Positions 51,889 through 62,835 of a stretch of DNA of 64,000 nucleotides are shown here, piece after piece. The DNA lies in assembly GCA_035048815.1 (NCBI GenBank), contig JAUCBN010000049.1, positions 5,835,501 through 5,899,500 on the forward strand, given 5' to 3'. A program made the translations under genes and the position numbers. The notes below the pieces were generated by a model, which was given only the letters and a program-made list of their open reading frames with translations, did no database searches and was not told where the DNA came from. The stretch comes from Abelmoschus esculentus. Lineage: Eukaryota; Streptophyta; Magnoliopsida; Malvales; Malvaceae. Numbering within the stretch: the first letter of the stretch is position 1; the number at the start of each line of letters is the position of its first letter.

Positions 51889-54800
51889 TTTTAAAAGTAT
51901 GCATATCTAAATGAGCTTTATAGTGAACATATTGGAATTTAAAGTGAGTAAAGTGCTCTAAATTTGAGCTTAAGTGGTTTAATCATATCCAAAAGCCCAT
52001 GATTAACAATTTCAAATCATGTAGTTTGATTCAATTTCATTTTGTGGTCAGTTTGTTCGATTTAAAGCGCGCATGTCTAATTGGAATTTTTAGTGAACCC
52101 TTTAGGAATTTAAACGAGTAAAATGCTCTAAAATTGAGATTAAGTTGTATAGTTTGGTTCAAATCCCATAATTAACTATTTGAACTCATGAAATTTGATT
52201 TATTCTTATTTTGCAACCGTTTTGTTAGTTTTAAAGTATGCATATCTAAATGAGCTTTATAATGAACACATTTGAATTTAAACCGAGTAACGTGCTCTAA
52301 AATTGAGATTAAGTGGTTTAATCATATTCAAAAGCCCATAATCAGCAATTTCAACTCATTTAGTTTGACTCAATCACATTTTGTGGTCGGTTTGTTCGAT
52401 TTAAAGCATCCATGTCTAATTGGGCTTTTTAGTGAACCCTTTAGAAATTTAAACGAGTAAAATGCACTAAATTGAGATTAATTTGTATAATTTGGTTCAA
52501 AGCCCATAATTAAACTATTTGAACTCCTAAAAATTGATTTATTCTTATTTTGCGACCGTTCTGTTAGTTTTAAAGTATGCATATCTATCTAAATGAGCTT
52601 TATAGTGAACACATTGGAATATAAACCAAGGAAACTGCTCTAAATTTAATATTAAGTGGTTTAATCATATTAAAAAGCCCATAATTAACTATTTCAAATC
52701 ATGTAGTTTAATTCAATCTCATTTTGTGGCAGGTTTGTTCGATTTAAGGCGTGGATGTCTAATTGGGATTTTAGTGAACCCGTTAGAAATTAATCGAGTA
52801 AAATGCTCCAAAATTGAGATTAAGTTGTATACTTTGTTTCAAAAGCCTTTAACTAACTATTTGAACTCGTGAAATTTGATTTATTCTTATTTTGCAACCG
52901 TTTTGTTAGGTTTAAAGTATGTATATCTAATGAGTTTTACAGTAAACACAATGGAATTTAAATCGAGTAAACTGCACTAAATTTTTGATTAAATAGTTTA
53001 ATCATATTCAAAAGCCCATGATTAACAATTTCAACTCATGTAGTTTGACTCAATCACATTTTGTGGTCGGTTTGTTCGATTTAAAGCGTCCATGTCTAAT
53101 TGGGCTTTCTAGTGAACCCGTTCAAATTTTAAGCGACCTAAATGCTCTAAAATTGAGATTAAGTTGTATAATTTGGTTCAAAGACCATAATTAACTATTT
53201 GAACTCATGAAATTTGATTTATTCTTATTTTGCAACCGTTTTGTTAATTTTAAAGTATGCATATCTAAATGAGCTTTATAGTGAACATATTTGAATTTAA
53301 ACCGAGTTAAGTGCTCTAAATTTGAGATTAGGTGGTTTAATCATATTCAAAAGCCCATAATTAGCAATTTCAACTGATTTAGTTTGACTCAATCACATTT
53401 TGTGGTCGGTTTGTTCGATTTAAAGCATCCATGTCTAATTGGGCTTTTTAGTGAACCCTTTAGAAATTTAAACGAGTAAAATGCACTAAATTGAGATTAA
53501 TTTGTATAATTTGGTTCAAAGCCCATAATTAACTATTTGAACTCCTAAAAATTGATTTATTCTTATTTTGCGACCGTTCTGTTAGTTTTAAAGTATGCAT
53601 ATCTAAATGAGCTTTATAGTGAACACATTGGAATTTAAACCGAGTAAAGTACTCTAAATTTAATATTAAGTGGTTTAAACATATTAAAAAGCCCATAATT
53701 AACTATTTCAAGTCATGTAGTTTAATTCAATCTCATTTTGTTTTAGGATTGTTCGATTTAAGGCATGGATTTCTAATTGGGATTTTAGTGAACCCGTTAG
53801 AAATTAATTGAGTAAAATGCTCCAAAATTGAGATTAAGTTGTATACTTTGTTTCAAAAGCCTTTAACTAACTATTTGAACTCGTGAAATTTGATTTATTC
53901 TTATTTTGCAACCGTTTTGTTAGGTTTAAAGTATGTATATCTAATGAGTTTTACAGTAAACACAATGGAATTTAAATCGAGTAAACTGCACTAAATTTTT
54001 GATTAAATAGTTTAATCATATTCAAAAGCCCATGATTAACAATTTCAACTCATGTAGTTTGACTCAATCACATTTTGTGGTCGGTTTGTTCGATTTAAAG
54101 CGTCCATGTCTAATTGGGCTTTCTAGTGAACCCGTTCAAATTTTAAGCGACCTAAATGCTCTAAAATTGAGATTAAGTTGTATAATTTGGTTCAAAGACC
54201 ATAATTAACTATTTGAACTCATGAAATTTGATTTATTCTTATTTTGCAACCGTTTTGTTAATTTTAAAGTATGCATATCTAAATGAGCTTTATAGTGAAC
54301 ATATTTGAATTTAAACCAAGTTAAGTGCTCTAAATTTGAGATTAGGTGGTTTAATCATATTCAAAAGCCCATAATTAGCAATTTCAACTGATTTAGTTTG
54401 ACTCAATCACATTTTGTGGTCGGTTTGTTCGATTTAAAGCATCCATGTCTAATTGGGCTTTTTAGTGAACCCTTTAGAAATTTAAACGAGTAAAATGCAC
54501 TAAATTGAGATTAATTTGTATAATTTGGTTCAAAGCCCATAATTAACTATTTGAACTCCTAAAAATTGATTTATTCTTATTTTGCGACCGTTCTGTTAGT
54601 TTTAAAGTATGCATATCTAAATGAGCTTTATAGTGAACACATTGGAATTTAAACCGAGTAAAGTACTCTAAATTTAATATTAAGTGGTTTAAACATATTA
54701 AAAAGCCCATAATTAACTATTTCAAGTCATGTAGTTTAATTCAATCTCATTTTGTTTTAGGTTTGTTCGATTTAAGGCATGGATTTCTAATTGGGATTTT

Positions 54801-55442
54801 AGTGAACCCGTTAGAAATTAATTGAGTAAAATGCTCCAAAATTGAGATTAAGTTGTATACTTTGTTTCAAAAGCCTTTAACTAACTATTTGAACTCGTGA
54901 AATTTGATTTATTCTTATTTTGCAACCGTTTTGTTAGGTTTAAAGTATGTATATCTAATGAGTTTTACAGTAAACACAATGGAATTTAAATCGAGTAAAC
55001 TGCACTAAATTTTTGATTAAATAGTTTAATCATATTCAAAAGCCCATGATTAACAATTTCAACTCATGTAGTTTGACTCAATCACATTTTGTGGTCGGTT
55101 TGTTCGATTTAAAGCGTCCATGTGTAATTGGACTTTCTAGTGAACCCGTTCGAATTTTAAGCGACCTAAATGCTCTAAAATTGAGATTAAGTTGTATAAT
55201 TTGGTTCAAAGCCCATAATTAACTATTTGAACTCATGAAATTTGATTTATTCTTATTTTGCAACCGTTTTGTTAGTTTTAAAGTACGCATATCTAAATGA
55301 GCTTTATAGTGAACACATTTGAATTTAAACCGAGTAAAGTTCTCTAAATTTGAGATTAGGTGGTTTAATCATATTCAAAAGCCAATAATTAGCAATTTCA
55401 ACTCATTTAGTTTGAGATTAGGTGGTTTAATCATATTCAAAA
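51889..55442 (+). repeat. Satellite array, block 8, with 1014-bp higher-order repeat
   Basis: From about 52270 the monomers are organised in units of six. TAGTTTGACTCAATCACATT with a following GCGTCCATG occurs at 53041, 54055 and 55069, exactly 1014 bp apart; the same word with GCATCCATG occurs at 52361, 53380 and 54394 (1019 and 1014, the first differing by small insertions). Adjacent copies look nearly identical by eye, while monomers inside a copy are clearly diverged. The block is cut by element 3 and continues beyond it. Confidence 0.93.
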
Positions 55443-55451
55443 CCGAGTAAA

Positions 55452-57800
55452 CCCAACAATTTAGAGTCTAAGGTGTTAAGAAGGGCATACCTACATGATA
55501 GTGCATCAGCAACAATGTTTTCCTTACCCTTTTTATACTTGATCACATAAGGGAAGGCTTCAAGAAACTCAACCCATTTGGCATGTCTCTTGTTTAGCTT
55601 ATGTTGACCCTTGATGTGCATTAATGCCTCATGGTCTGTATGGATGATGAATTCTTTAGACCATAGGTAATGCTGCCAAGTTTCCAAAGACCGAATTAGT
55701 CTATACATCTCCTTATCGTAGGTCGGATAATTGAGTGTAGCTCCACTCAATATCTCACTAAAGTAGGCTATGGGGCGTCCTTCTTGAGATAAAACTGCTC
55801 CAATTCCTAAACCTGAAGCATCACATTCAACCTCAAAAACTTTGTTAAAATCAGGTAAAGTTAACAATGGTGCATTAATTAAACAATCCTTAATCAGGTT
55901 AAAGGATTTCTCTTGTTCTTCACCCCAAAAGAAGTTGGAATTCTTTTTAATGACTTCGGTTAAAGGAGCAGCTAAGGTGCTGAAATTAGGTACAAACTGA
56001 CGATAGAAGCTTGCTAAACCATGGAAGCTTCTAACTTGGCTAATGCTTGTTGGTCTAGGCCATTCTTCAATTGCCTTAACCTTCTCTCTATCAACTTCTA
56101 ATCCATCTGCACTCACAACAAAACCTAGGAAAACAACCTTTTTACTGCAAAATATGCATTTTTGTAGATTAGCATAAAGTCTTTCATTTCTCAAAACATC
56201 TAACACTGACCTTAGATGCTGAACATGTTCATTCAAACTCTTGCTATAGATAAGAATATCATCAAAATACACTACACAAAACTTACCCAAGAATTGTCTA
56301 AGGATGTGATTCATTAATCTCATAAAAGTGCTTGGAGCATTAGTTAGACCGAACGGCATAACCAACCACTCATATAACCCTTGTTTAGTCTTGAATGCAG
56401 TTTTCCACTCATCCCCTTCTCGCATTCGAATTTGATGGTAACCACTTTTAAGATCAATCTTAGAGAAGACATTAGAACAACTAAGCTCATCTAACATATC
56501 ATCTAAACGTGGAATATGATGACGATACTTTACCGTTATTTTGTTCACCGTACGACAATCCACACATGCGCCATGTACCATCTTTCTTAGGCACAAGTAG
56601 AACAGGTACTGCACAAGGACTAAGGCTCTCTCTAACATAACCCTTTTCCATCAAATCTGAAACTTGCCTTTGTAACTCCTTAGTTTCCTCGGGGTTACAT
56701 CGGTAAGCTGGTCGTTTAGGAATGATAGCACCAGGAACAAAGTCAATTTGATGCTCTATTCCACGAATTGGAGGCAGTCCACTTGGAATCTCTTCTGGAA
56801 ATAGGTCTTCATATTCCTGCAACAATGAAACAATAAAAGATGGCAGATTTGGGTCAAGATCGCTAGTGTTTAAAAAACTCTCCTTGTACATAAGTACAAG
56901 AACCATCTTTTTCAAAAACAAATTCTTTCTTATCTCTTTTTCTTTAGCAAAAATGCTAACTCTCTTTTTTTCTTCCTTTTCTCTCTCTTTTTTCCACTCG
57001 GATGTTACCTCACTCTCCTTTGCTCTTCTCTCACTTTTGATATCGCTCTCGTTGTCTTTTTCAAAGCTTTCTCTTAAATGAAGTTGATCTTTGTGAACTT
57101 GCTTTGGTGAAAGTGGGGCTAAAGTGATCTTCCTTTCTTTATGGGTGAAGGTATACCGATTGGCATAACCATCATGTATGACTCTCCTATCAAACTGCCA
57201 TGGTCTTCCTAACAAGAGATGACCGGCGTGCATTGGCACAACATCACATAACACCTCGTCTTTATACTTGCCAATGGAAAAAGGCACAATAACTTGTTTG
57301 ATCACTTTAAGTTCTCCTCCATCATTAAGCCACTGCAACTTGTAGGGATGTGGATGCTTGGTAGTTTCTAGGCCAAGTTTATCTACCATTAAAGTACTAG
57401 CAACGTTAGTGCAACTACCACCATCGATAATGACAAAGCATACCTTTCCATTAATATGGCAGCGAGTATGGACAATGTTCTCGCATTGCTGATCCCCATC
57501 AATTGCTTGCATGCTTAGGCTCCTTTTAACAACAAGGACCTCTCCATCTACAGCATGTTCCAACTCTTTTTCTTCTTCAAATTCTTTTTCATCATCTTCC
57601 TCCTCCTCTTGGTCAGTTTCGATCTCTCCATCATCACGAATGAACATAGTGCTGCGGTTAGGGAATTGGCTAGCAATGTGACCTCTCCCCCAAACACTTG
57701 AAGCATTGTACATCACGGGATCGAACTGGCATGGCTGGACTCTTTCCCTTGTTGGTTTCAATGATGGGTTTGATATTCTTTGATGGTCCGGCTCGTTCAT
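55452..57800 (-). pseudogene. pol: Protease, RT and RNase H of element 3, broken
   Basis: Protease IIDGGSCTNVAS and LLLGRPWQF are followed by a charged insert (about 57060-56930 on +, KEREKEEKKRVS) and the RT start VPKKDGTWRMC. A frameshift near 56565 moves the remainder into another frame: VDCRTVNKITVKYRHHIPRL, MPFGLTNAPSTFMRLMN, VVYFDDIL, then RNase H ECDASGLGIGAVL and HTDHEALMHI. It stops after LDSKLLG because the rest of the element is deleted. The last few codons of the open frame (LLGFEYD) come from satellite DNA. Confidence 0.9.
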
Positions 57801-58651
57801 TAGGAGTAAAGGATGAATTCTTTTTTAAGTTACCTTGCCCCCATTTGGAAGTAGAACCTCCATAGACTCGTGTTGCACCTTTCCTTTTAAGTTGTTTCTC
57901 CACCTTCATGGCCATATGAACCATGTCTTCTATTTCCACATAATGTTGCAACTCAACAATGGCTGCAATGTTAGGATCAAGACTAGATAGAAACCTTGCC
58001 GTTGTGGCTTCTCGATCCTCATCAATGTTGGCTCGGATCATGGCTACTTCCATCTCTTTATAATAATCCTCAACACTACGATTGTCTTGTGTATGGTTTT
58101 GAAGCTTAACAACTCTTTATGGTAGTGAGTTGGAATGAATCTTCTACGCATCACAGCTTTCATCTCATTCCAAGTAGAAATAGGATGTTCACCATTGCGT
58201 CTCCTGCTAGATGTCAATTGATCCCACCATATAAGTGCGTAATCCATAAACTCAATGGCTGCGAGTTTTACCTTTTTAAGCTCTGAATAGTTATGGCACT
58301 CAAAGATGTGTTCAACCTTCTTTTCCCATGCAAGGTATGCTTCTGGATCCGTTTTCCTTGGAAAGGAGGAATGGTAATCTTGATGTTGCTGAGATTATCA
58401 TCCACTCTTGGACGTGCTCTTTTGCCTTGTTGTGTCATACTATGTTGGGGTGATTGATCATGTTTATGTACATCATCAACCCCTTCAGGATACTCTTCAT
58501 TACCATGATAAGCTTGTGAAATTTCAAGTTGGTCAATTCGTTCTAGTAAGGGCTCCAATTGCTGTTGAATCATCTTTGCCATTGCTTGTAGCAATGCTTG
58601 GTTTTGCAAATTGGGAACTCCTTCACCATTGTGTCCAGATCTTTGTGACAT
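57670..58651 (-). pseudogene. gag: gag of element 3, broken
   Basis: Start MSQRSGHNGEG at 58651, matching the gag starts of elements 1 and 2. The gag domain is recognisable (DNLSNIKITIPPFQG, MDYALIWWDQLTSSRRRNGE, VELQHYVEIEDMVHMAM) but split by a frameshift near 58355, a small deletion near 58120 and another shift inside the zinc knuckle at about 57690. The last knuckle cysteine is phenylalanine (SQFPNR), the first two are kept (CFKC). Element 1 also has a damaged knuckle, through different changes. Confidence 0.88.
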
Positions 58652-59070
58652 GATTAGATAAAGAAATGAAACCTCACCAACACAAATCCTCACCTTTCCG
58701 CTCCAAAGAAAATGCACTCACACTCGTGTTTCACTCGGGATAGGCTTTTTCCCTTAATGCACACTCTTGCCTTTTACCATTCTTTCTCTCTTTTCTAAGT
58801 CCTTAGAGAACTTACTCAAGGCTCAACAAGCTTTCTTTGTGGAATTCGGCTGAAACAAAGTGATTAGGAAAGGAAAAAAAATAGGTAGCAAATGGATGCT
58901 AAAAAGATAAAATAGGAATCTGAAGAAAATGTGATAAAAAATACAACCAAACCTCTTTTTACTTTTCAGATACGATCCCTCCCTCTTGAACTTTTTTTTG
59001 AGATTTTGGATTTTTTTCTTTTTTTTTGCAATTTTTTTAGATGAATCGAGCAACTTACTGAATCGATGTA
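58652..59070 (-). other. Element 3 untranslated leader
   Basis: About 420 bp between primer-binding site and gag, with long A-runs on the - strand (58980-59040 on + is T-rich). Shorter than the leaders of elements 1 and 2. No coding sequence supported. Confidence 0.75.
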
Positions 59071-59082
59071 GCTTTGATACCA
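59071..59082 (-). other. Primer-binding site, element 3
   Basis: TGGTATCAAAGC on the - strand, two bases inside the LTR end; one mismatch from the tRNA-Met sites of elements 1 and 2. Confidence 0.9.
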
Positions 59083-59084
59083 AT

Positions 59085-60571
59085 TGATACGAATCCGGTT
59101 GCGGAATATCCGAATTTGTATTTGTGATTGCCCGATCGTGATTCTAGTAAGTAACTAAAATGAAAAATAGAAACTTTGAAATGAAACTTATAAGATGATA
59201 TGAAATGGATAGATAAAATAGTTAAATGGAATGAGCGCCTATTTATAATATATGTCAAAAGTTGTCCCATTTACAATGAAATGAGCGCCTATTTATAGGT
59301 GTAAGACAACAACAAATTGATTGGCCTAGACAAAGATTAAAGACTCATTATTCTAGTGTTAAAGGCCTATTAATTTGTAGGTTATCATATCTCCTATTGA
59401 CAGCCAAAAAGTTTGATCTAGAAGGATGAATGTGAACATTCTTAGGATGAATGTAGACATACATATCATCCACAAGTAGAAACCCTTGGGCTGATGGTTG
59501 ATTAAGTTGTCATTCATCCTCCCTTAAGGGGCTGTTATAAAGCATTGAATTCAGCAATTGAATGGTCTCTTGAATTCTTGGAAGAAGCATCTTGTGACTA
59601 TTCTTGTATTGAATTTCCAGCATGCACTGTCTTCAATAATTTAATCACATCCTAAGCTCCTGATATCAGATTGAGGTAATTCAAAGTGCGTTGGAAAGAT
59701 AAGGAATAGGGGAATAAGTTTGAAGAAGACCTCAAGACTCAAATATGCTTGTATCCAATCCAAAAATGGTAAACAAGTTGACTGATATTCCTTGAAGTCC
59801 CTCCTTAAGTATTGTTTTAATTGCTGCCTTTACTCTCCCTTAAGTGGTGATAATGAAGACTTTTATTGCATGTCTTTTCTTTCTTGCTTGCTGAAACTGA
59901 CAACCTTAAAGTGATGTAAAGACTCTTTTGAAAGCCTTAAAACCATTGCTGGAAATAACAGCCTTCAAGTGTCTAATTGCTCCATTGAATTGCATTGTAA
60001 CCAATCAACCTTGATGTGTCTTCAAGGGTCTTTAATTGATGTAAATGCCTTGTCATTCCTGAGAATATGATCAGCCATTTGCTCCAAAAGAATATCTTAG
60101 CTGAAATATATAAGCAATCATTAGATAACAACTTTATTCAATAAAAATGAAAGTGAATGCATGAAACAAATTTAATGAGCTAGTTTAATTAATGAAACTA
60201 GTTACATTGAATGATCTAGTTTAATTAATTACCTCACGCACTAAATGAACTCATAAACATAAAAGAACTAACATGCTTTAAGTGAACTATCATGCATTAA
60301 TTAAACTAATGAACTTAATTGCACTAACATGCTTAAATGATCATCAAGCATTATTTATTCATGCACACATGCTGAAACTTAAGAAAGAATTCATGCAAAC
60401 TCATGCACAAGTAGGAGGTTGTATTGTTCAAACAAAGTTGGTGTTGCATTCTCTAATTTCCAGCCTTGAATAAATAGATTTCCCATGACCTCTTAGAATT
60501 TCTTGGTTTTAGCACGAGTCATAGGTCCAATAGGAAATTCTTCTGTTTCATTGTTGGATGTGATCATATCA
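59085..60571 (-). repeat. Element 3 5' LTR
   Basis: 1487 bp, TGATACGAATCCGG to GTGATCATATCA on +. Its 5' end on the - strand again encodes a pol tail (ending GPMTRAKTKKF before a stop), so the overlap of pol and LTR also holds in this family. It shares the block around GCATGCACTGTCTTCAATAA (about 59620-59710) with the family D and E LTRs. I did not find the GTTCT-N4-AGAAC repeat here. The bases after it, GTTCT, are satellite. Confidence 0.9.
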
Positions 60572-61697
60572 GTTCTGTTAGTTTTAAAGTATGCATATCT
60601 AAATGAGCTTTATAGTGAACACATTGGAATTTAAACCGAGTAAAGTGCTCTAAATTTAATATTAAGTGGTTTAATCATATTAAAAAGCCCATAATTAACT
60701 ATTTCAAATCATGTAGTTTAATTCAATCTCATTTTATGGTAGGTTTGTACGATTTAAGGCATGGATGTCTAATTGGGATTTTAGTGAACCCGTTAGAAAT
60801 TAATCGAGTAAAATGCTCTAAAATTGAGATTAAGTTTTATACTTTGTTTCAAAAGCCCATAATTAACTACATGATCTCATGAAATTTGATGTATTCATAT
60901 TTTGGAACTGTTTTGTTAGGTTTAAAGTATGTATATCTAATGAGTTTTAAACACATTGGAATTTAAACCGAGTAAACTGCACTAAATTTTTTATTAAGTG
61001 GTTTAATCATATTCAAAAGCCCATGATTAACAATTTCAACTCATGTAGTTTGACTCAATCACATTTTATGGTCGGCTTGTTCGATTTAAAGCGTCCATGT
61101 CTAATTGGGCTTTCTAGTGAACCCGTTCGAATCTTAAGCGACCTAAATGCTCTAAAATTGAGATTAAGTTGTATAATTTGGTTCAAAGCCCATAATTAAC
61201 TATTTGAACTCATGAAATTTGATTTATTCTTATTTTGCAACCGTTTTATTAGTTTTAAAGTATGCATATCTAAATGAACTTTATAGTGAACACATTTGAA
61301 TTTAAATCGAGTAAAGTGCTCTAAATTTGAGATTAGGTGGTTTAATCATATTCAAATGCCCAAAATTAGCAATTTCAACTCATTTAGTTTGACTCAATCA
61401 CATTTTGTGGTCACTTTGTTCGATTTAAAGCATCCATGTCTAATTGGGCTTTTTAGTGAACCCTTTAGAAATTTAAACGAGTAAAATGCTCTAAAATTGA
61501 GATTAAGTTGTATAATTTGGTTCAAATCTCATAGTTAACTATTTGAACTCCTAAAAATTGATTTATTCTTACTTTGCGACCGTTCTGTTAGTTTTAAAGT
61601 ATGCATATCTAAATAAGCTTTATAGTGAACACATTGGAATTTAAAACGAGTAAAGTGCTCTAAATTTTAGATTAAGTGGTTTAATCATATTCAAAAG
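60572..61697 (+). repeat. Satellite array, block 9
   Basis: Continuation of block 8: TAGTTTGACTCAATCACATT occurs at 61046 and 61385, a spacing of 339 bp that equals the spacing in the higher-order repeat (53041 and 53380). It ends at CATATTCAAAAG. Confidence 0.92.
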
Positions 61698-61766
61698 TGT
61701 AACATCCCGAATTTGCCCAATTCAAAGTTCCATTTTTTTGGAAATCCCTAATTTCTGAAACCCTAA
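61698..61766. other. Short unidentified fragment, possibly an LTR start
   Basis: About 69 bp between satellite and element 4, starting TGTAACATCCCGAATTTG. Many plant LTRs begin TGTAACA, so it may be the edge of another LTR into which element 4 inserted. No partner is visible in this window. Confidence 0.35.
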
Positions 61767-62105
61767 TAATACGAGGTAGCCTGTCGAAACGGACTTTCTT
61801 CGTAAGTTGCGGATCTAGGAATGTTGTAAGCAAGTTCCTGCAAAAGAAAAACATAAACAATCAAGTGTTTACACTGATTACCTATATAGGAAATAAGTAT
61901 AATAATTTGGGCGTTTGAAGAGAAATTTTACATTGTTTACCTACATAGGAAAACAATGAAGTAAAATAAAACGAAAAGTGAAAGAGATAAGAAAAGGACA
62001 AAAAGTTGCTGGATCGAATTGGACACGCTAAACTCGAAAGAACCTGCACAATATACTGAGCAAACCCGAATCGAATCTGTTTAACGTCAAAAGGACTTGG
62101 ACCCT

Positions 62106-62121
62106 CTAGATAGCAATCTAG
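62106..62121 (-). other. U5 hairpin, element 4
   Basis: CTAGAT-AGCA-ATCTAG: same arms as element 1 but a different loop. Confidence 0.62.
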
Positions 62122-62500
62122 GAACCCGAAGTATCAAGAATTTGACAATCAAAAACAAGTTTGAATGTCAGAAAAGTTCTAAAAAAAACAAATAAGAGAA
62201 AAACTCTCAAATATAAATTTTATTCAAAGTGTGTATATCCTTGTCTTTACAAAAATTTCAGAATATATAGGAGAATGAAGGAGTTGGCCGAATTTGAATA
62301 CTTGGCTGAAATTAAATTCAAATGCTTAATAACTTGCATCTAGGCTCCATTCATATCAGCCACATGTTTGGGCTCATAAAACACATTAAACATGTGTTAA
62401 TTGTTTGAATTTGAATGAGAAACCCCTTATCCTTATCCTTTGTTGCCGTCCATCATTCCAAAAGAAGAGTTGTGTTTGGCCTGCTCTTACACTGGCACAC

Positions 62501-62640
62501 CTTTGTTTACCTATTTTGGAAAACAGTACAAGAATCCATTTCGTAACTCACTGGTCCACCTCTGTTTACCTATACTGGAAAACAGTACAAGAATCCATTT
62601 CGTAACTCACTAGTACACCTCTGTTTACCTATACTGGAAA
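62501..62640 (-). repeat. 59-bp tandem repeats in the U3 of element 4
   Basis: CTNTGTTTACCTAT starts at 62502, 62561 and 62620, exactly 59 bp apart; reverse complement of the array at 5861-5986. Confidence 0.88.
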
Positions 62641-62835
62641 ACACAAGGTTGAAACACTTGTAAACTTATTCAAAAACACACAAGAATGTATAAATAAGTT
62701 AGAAACATAATAAACACTATCAAACCAAACCTTAAAACATACTTAATAGCATATATACATACTTAAACATATATAATAAGTAGTATAGTCTAATATGTCA
62801 CATATCAGCATGCAACACATTATAAAGCCTATGTT

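Larger units (their letters stand above)
55443..60571 (-). mobile_element. Ty3/gypsy element 3, 3' half deleted
   Basis: On the - strand: 5' LTR 59085-60571, primer-binding site, leader, gag, protease, RT and RNase H. Integrase, polypurine tract and 3' LTR are missing: pol ends at LDSKLLG (about 55452) and runs into satellite sequence. The family is related to elements 1 and 2 but distinct, with a lysine/glutamate-rich insert between protease and RT. It sits within the 1014-bp higher-order repeat; about 195 bp of satellite also seems to have been lost on the left. Confidence 0.92.

Noticed and set aside
58408..58653. Plus-strand frame opposite gag of element 3
   Set aside because: Antisense to a recognisable gag domain, with no independent support.
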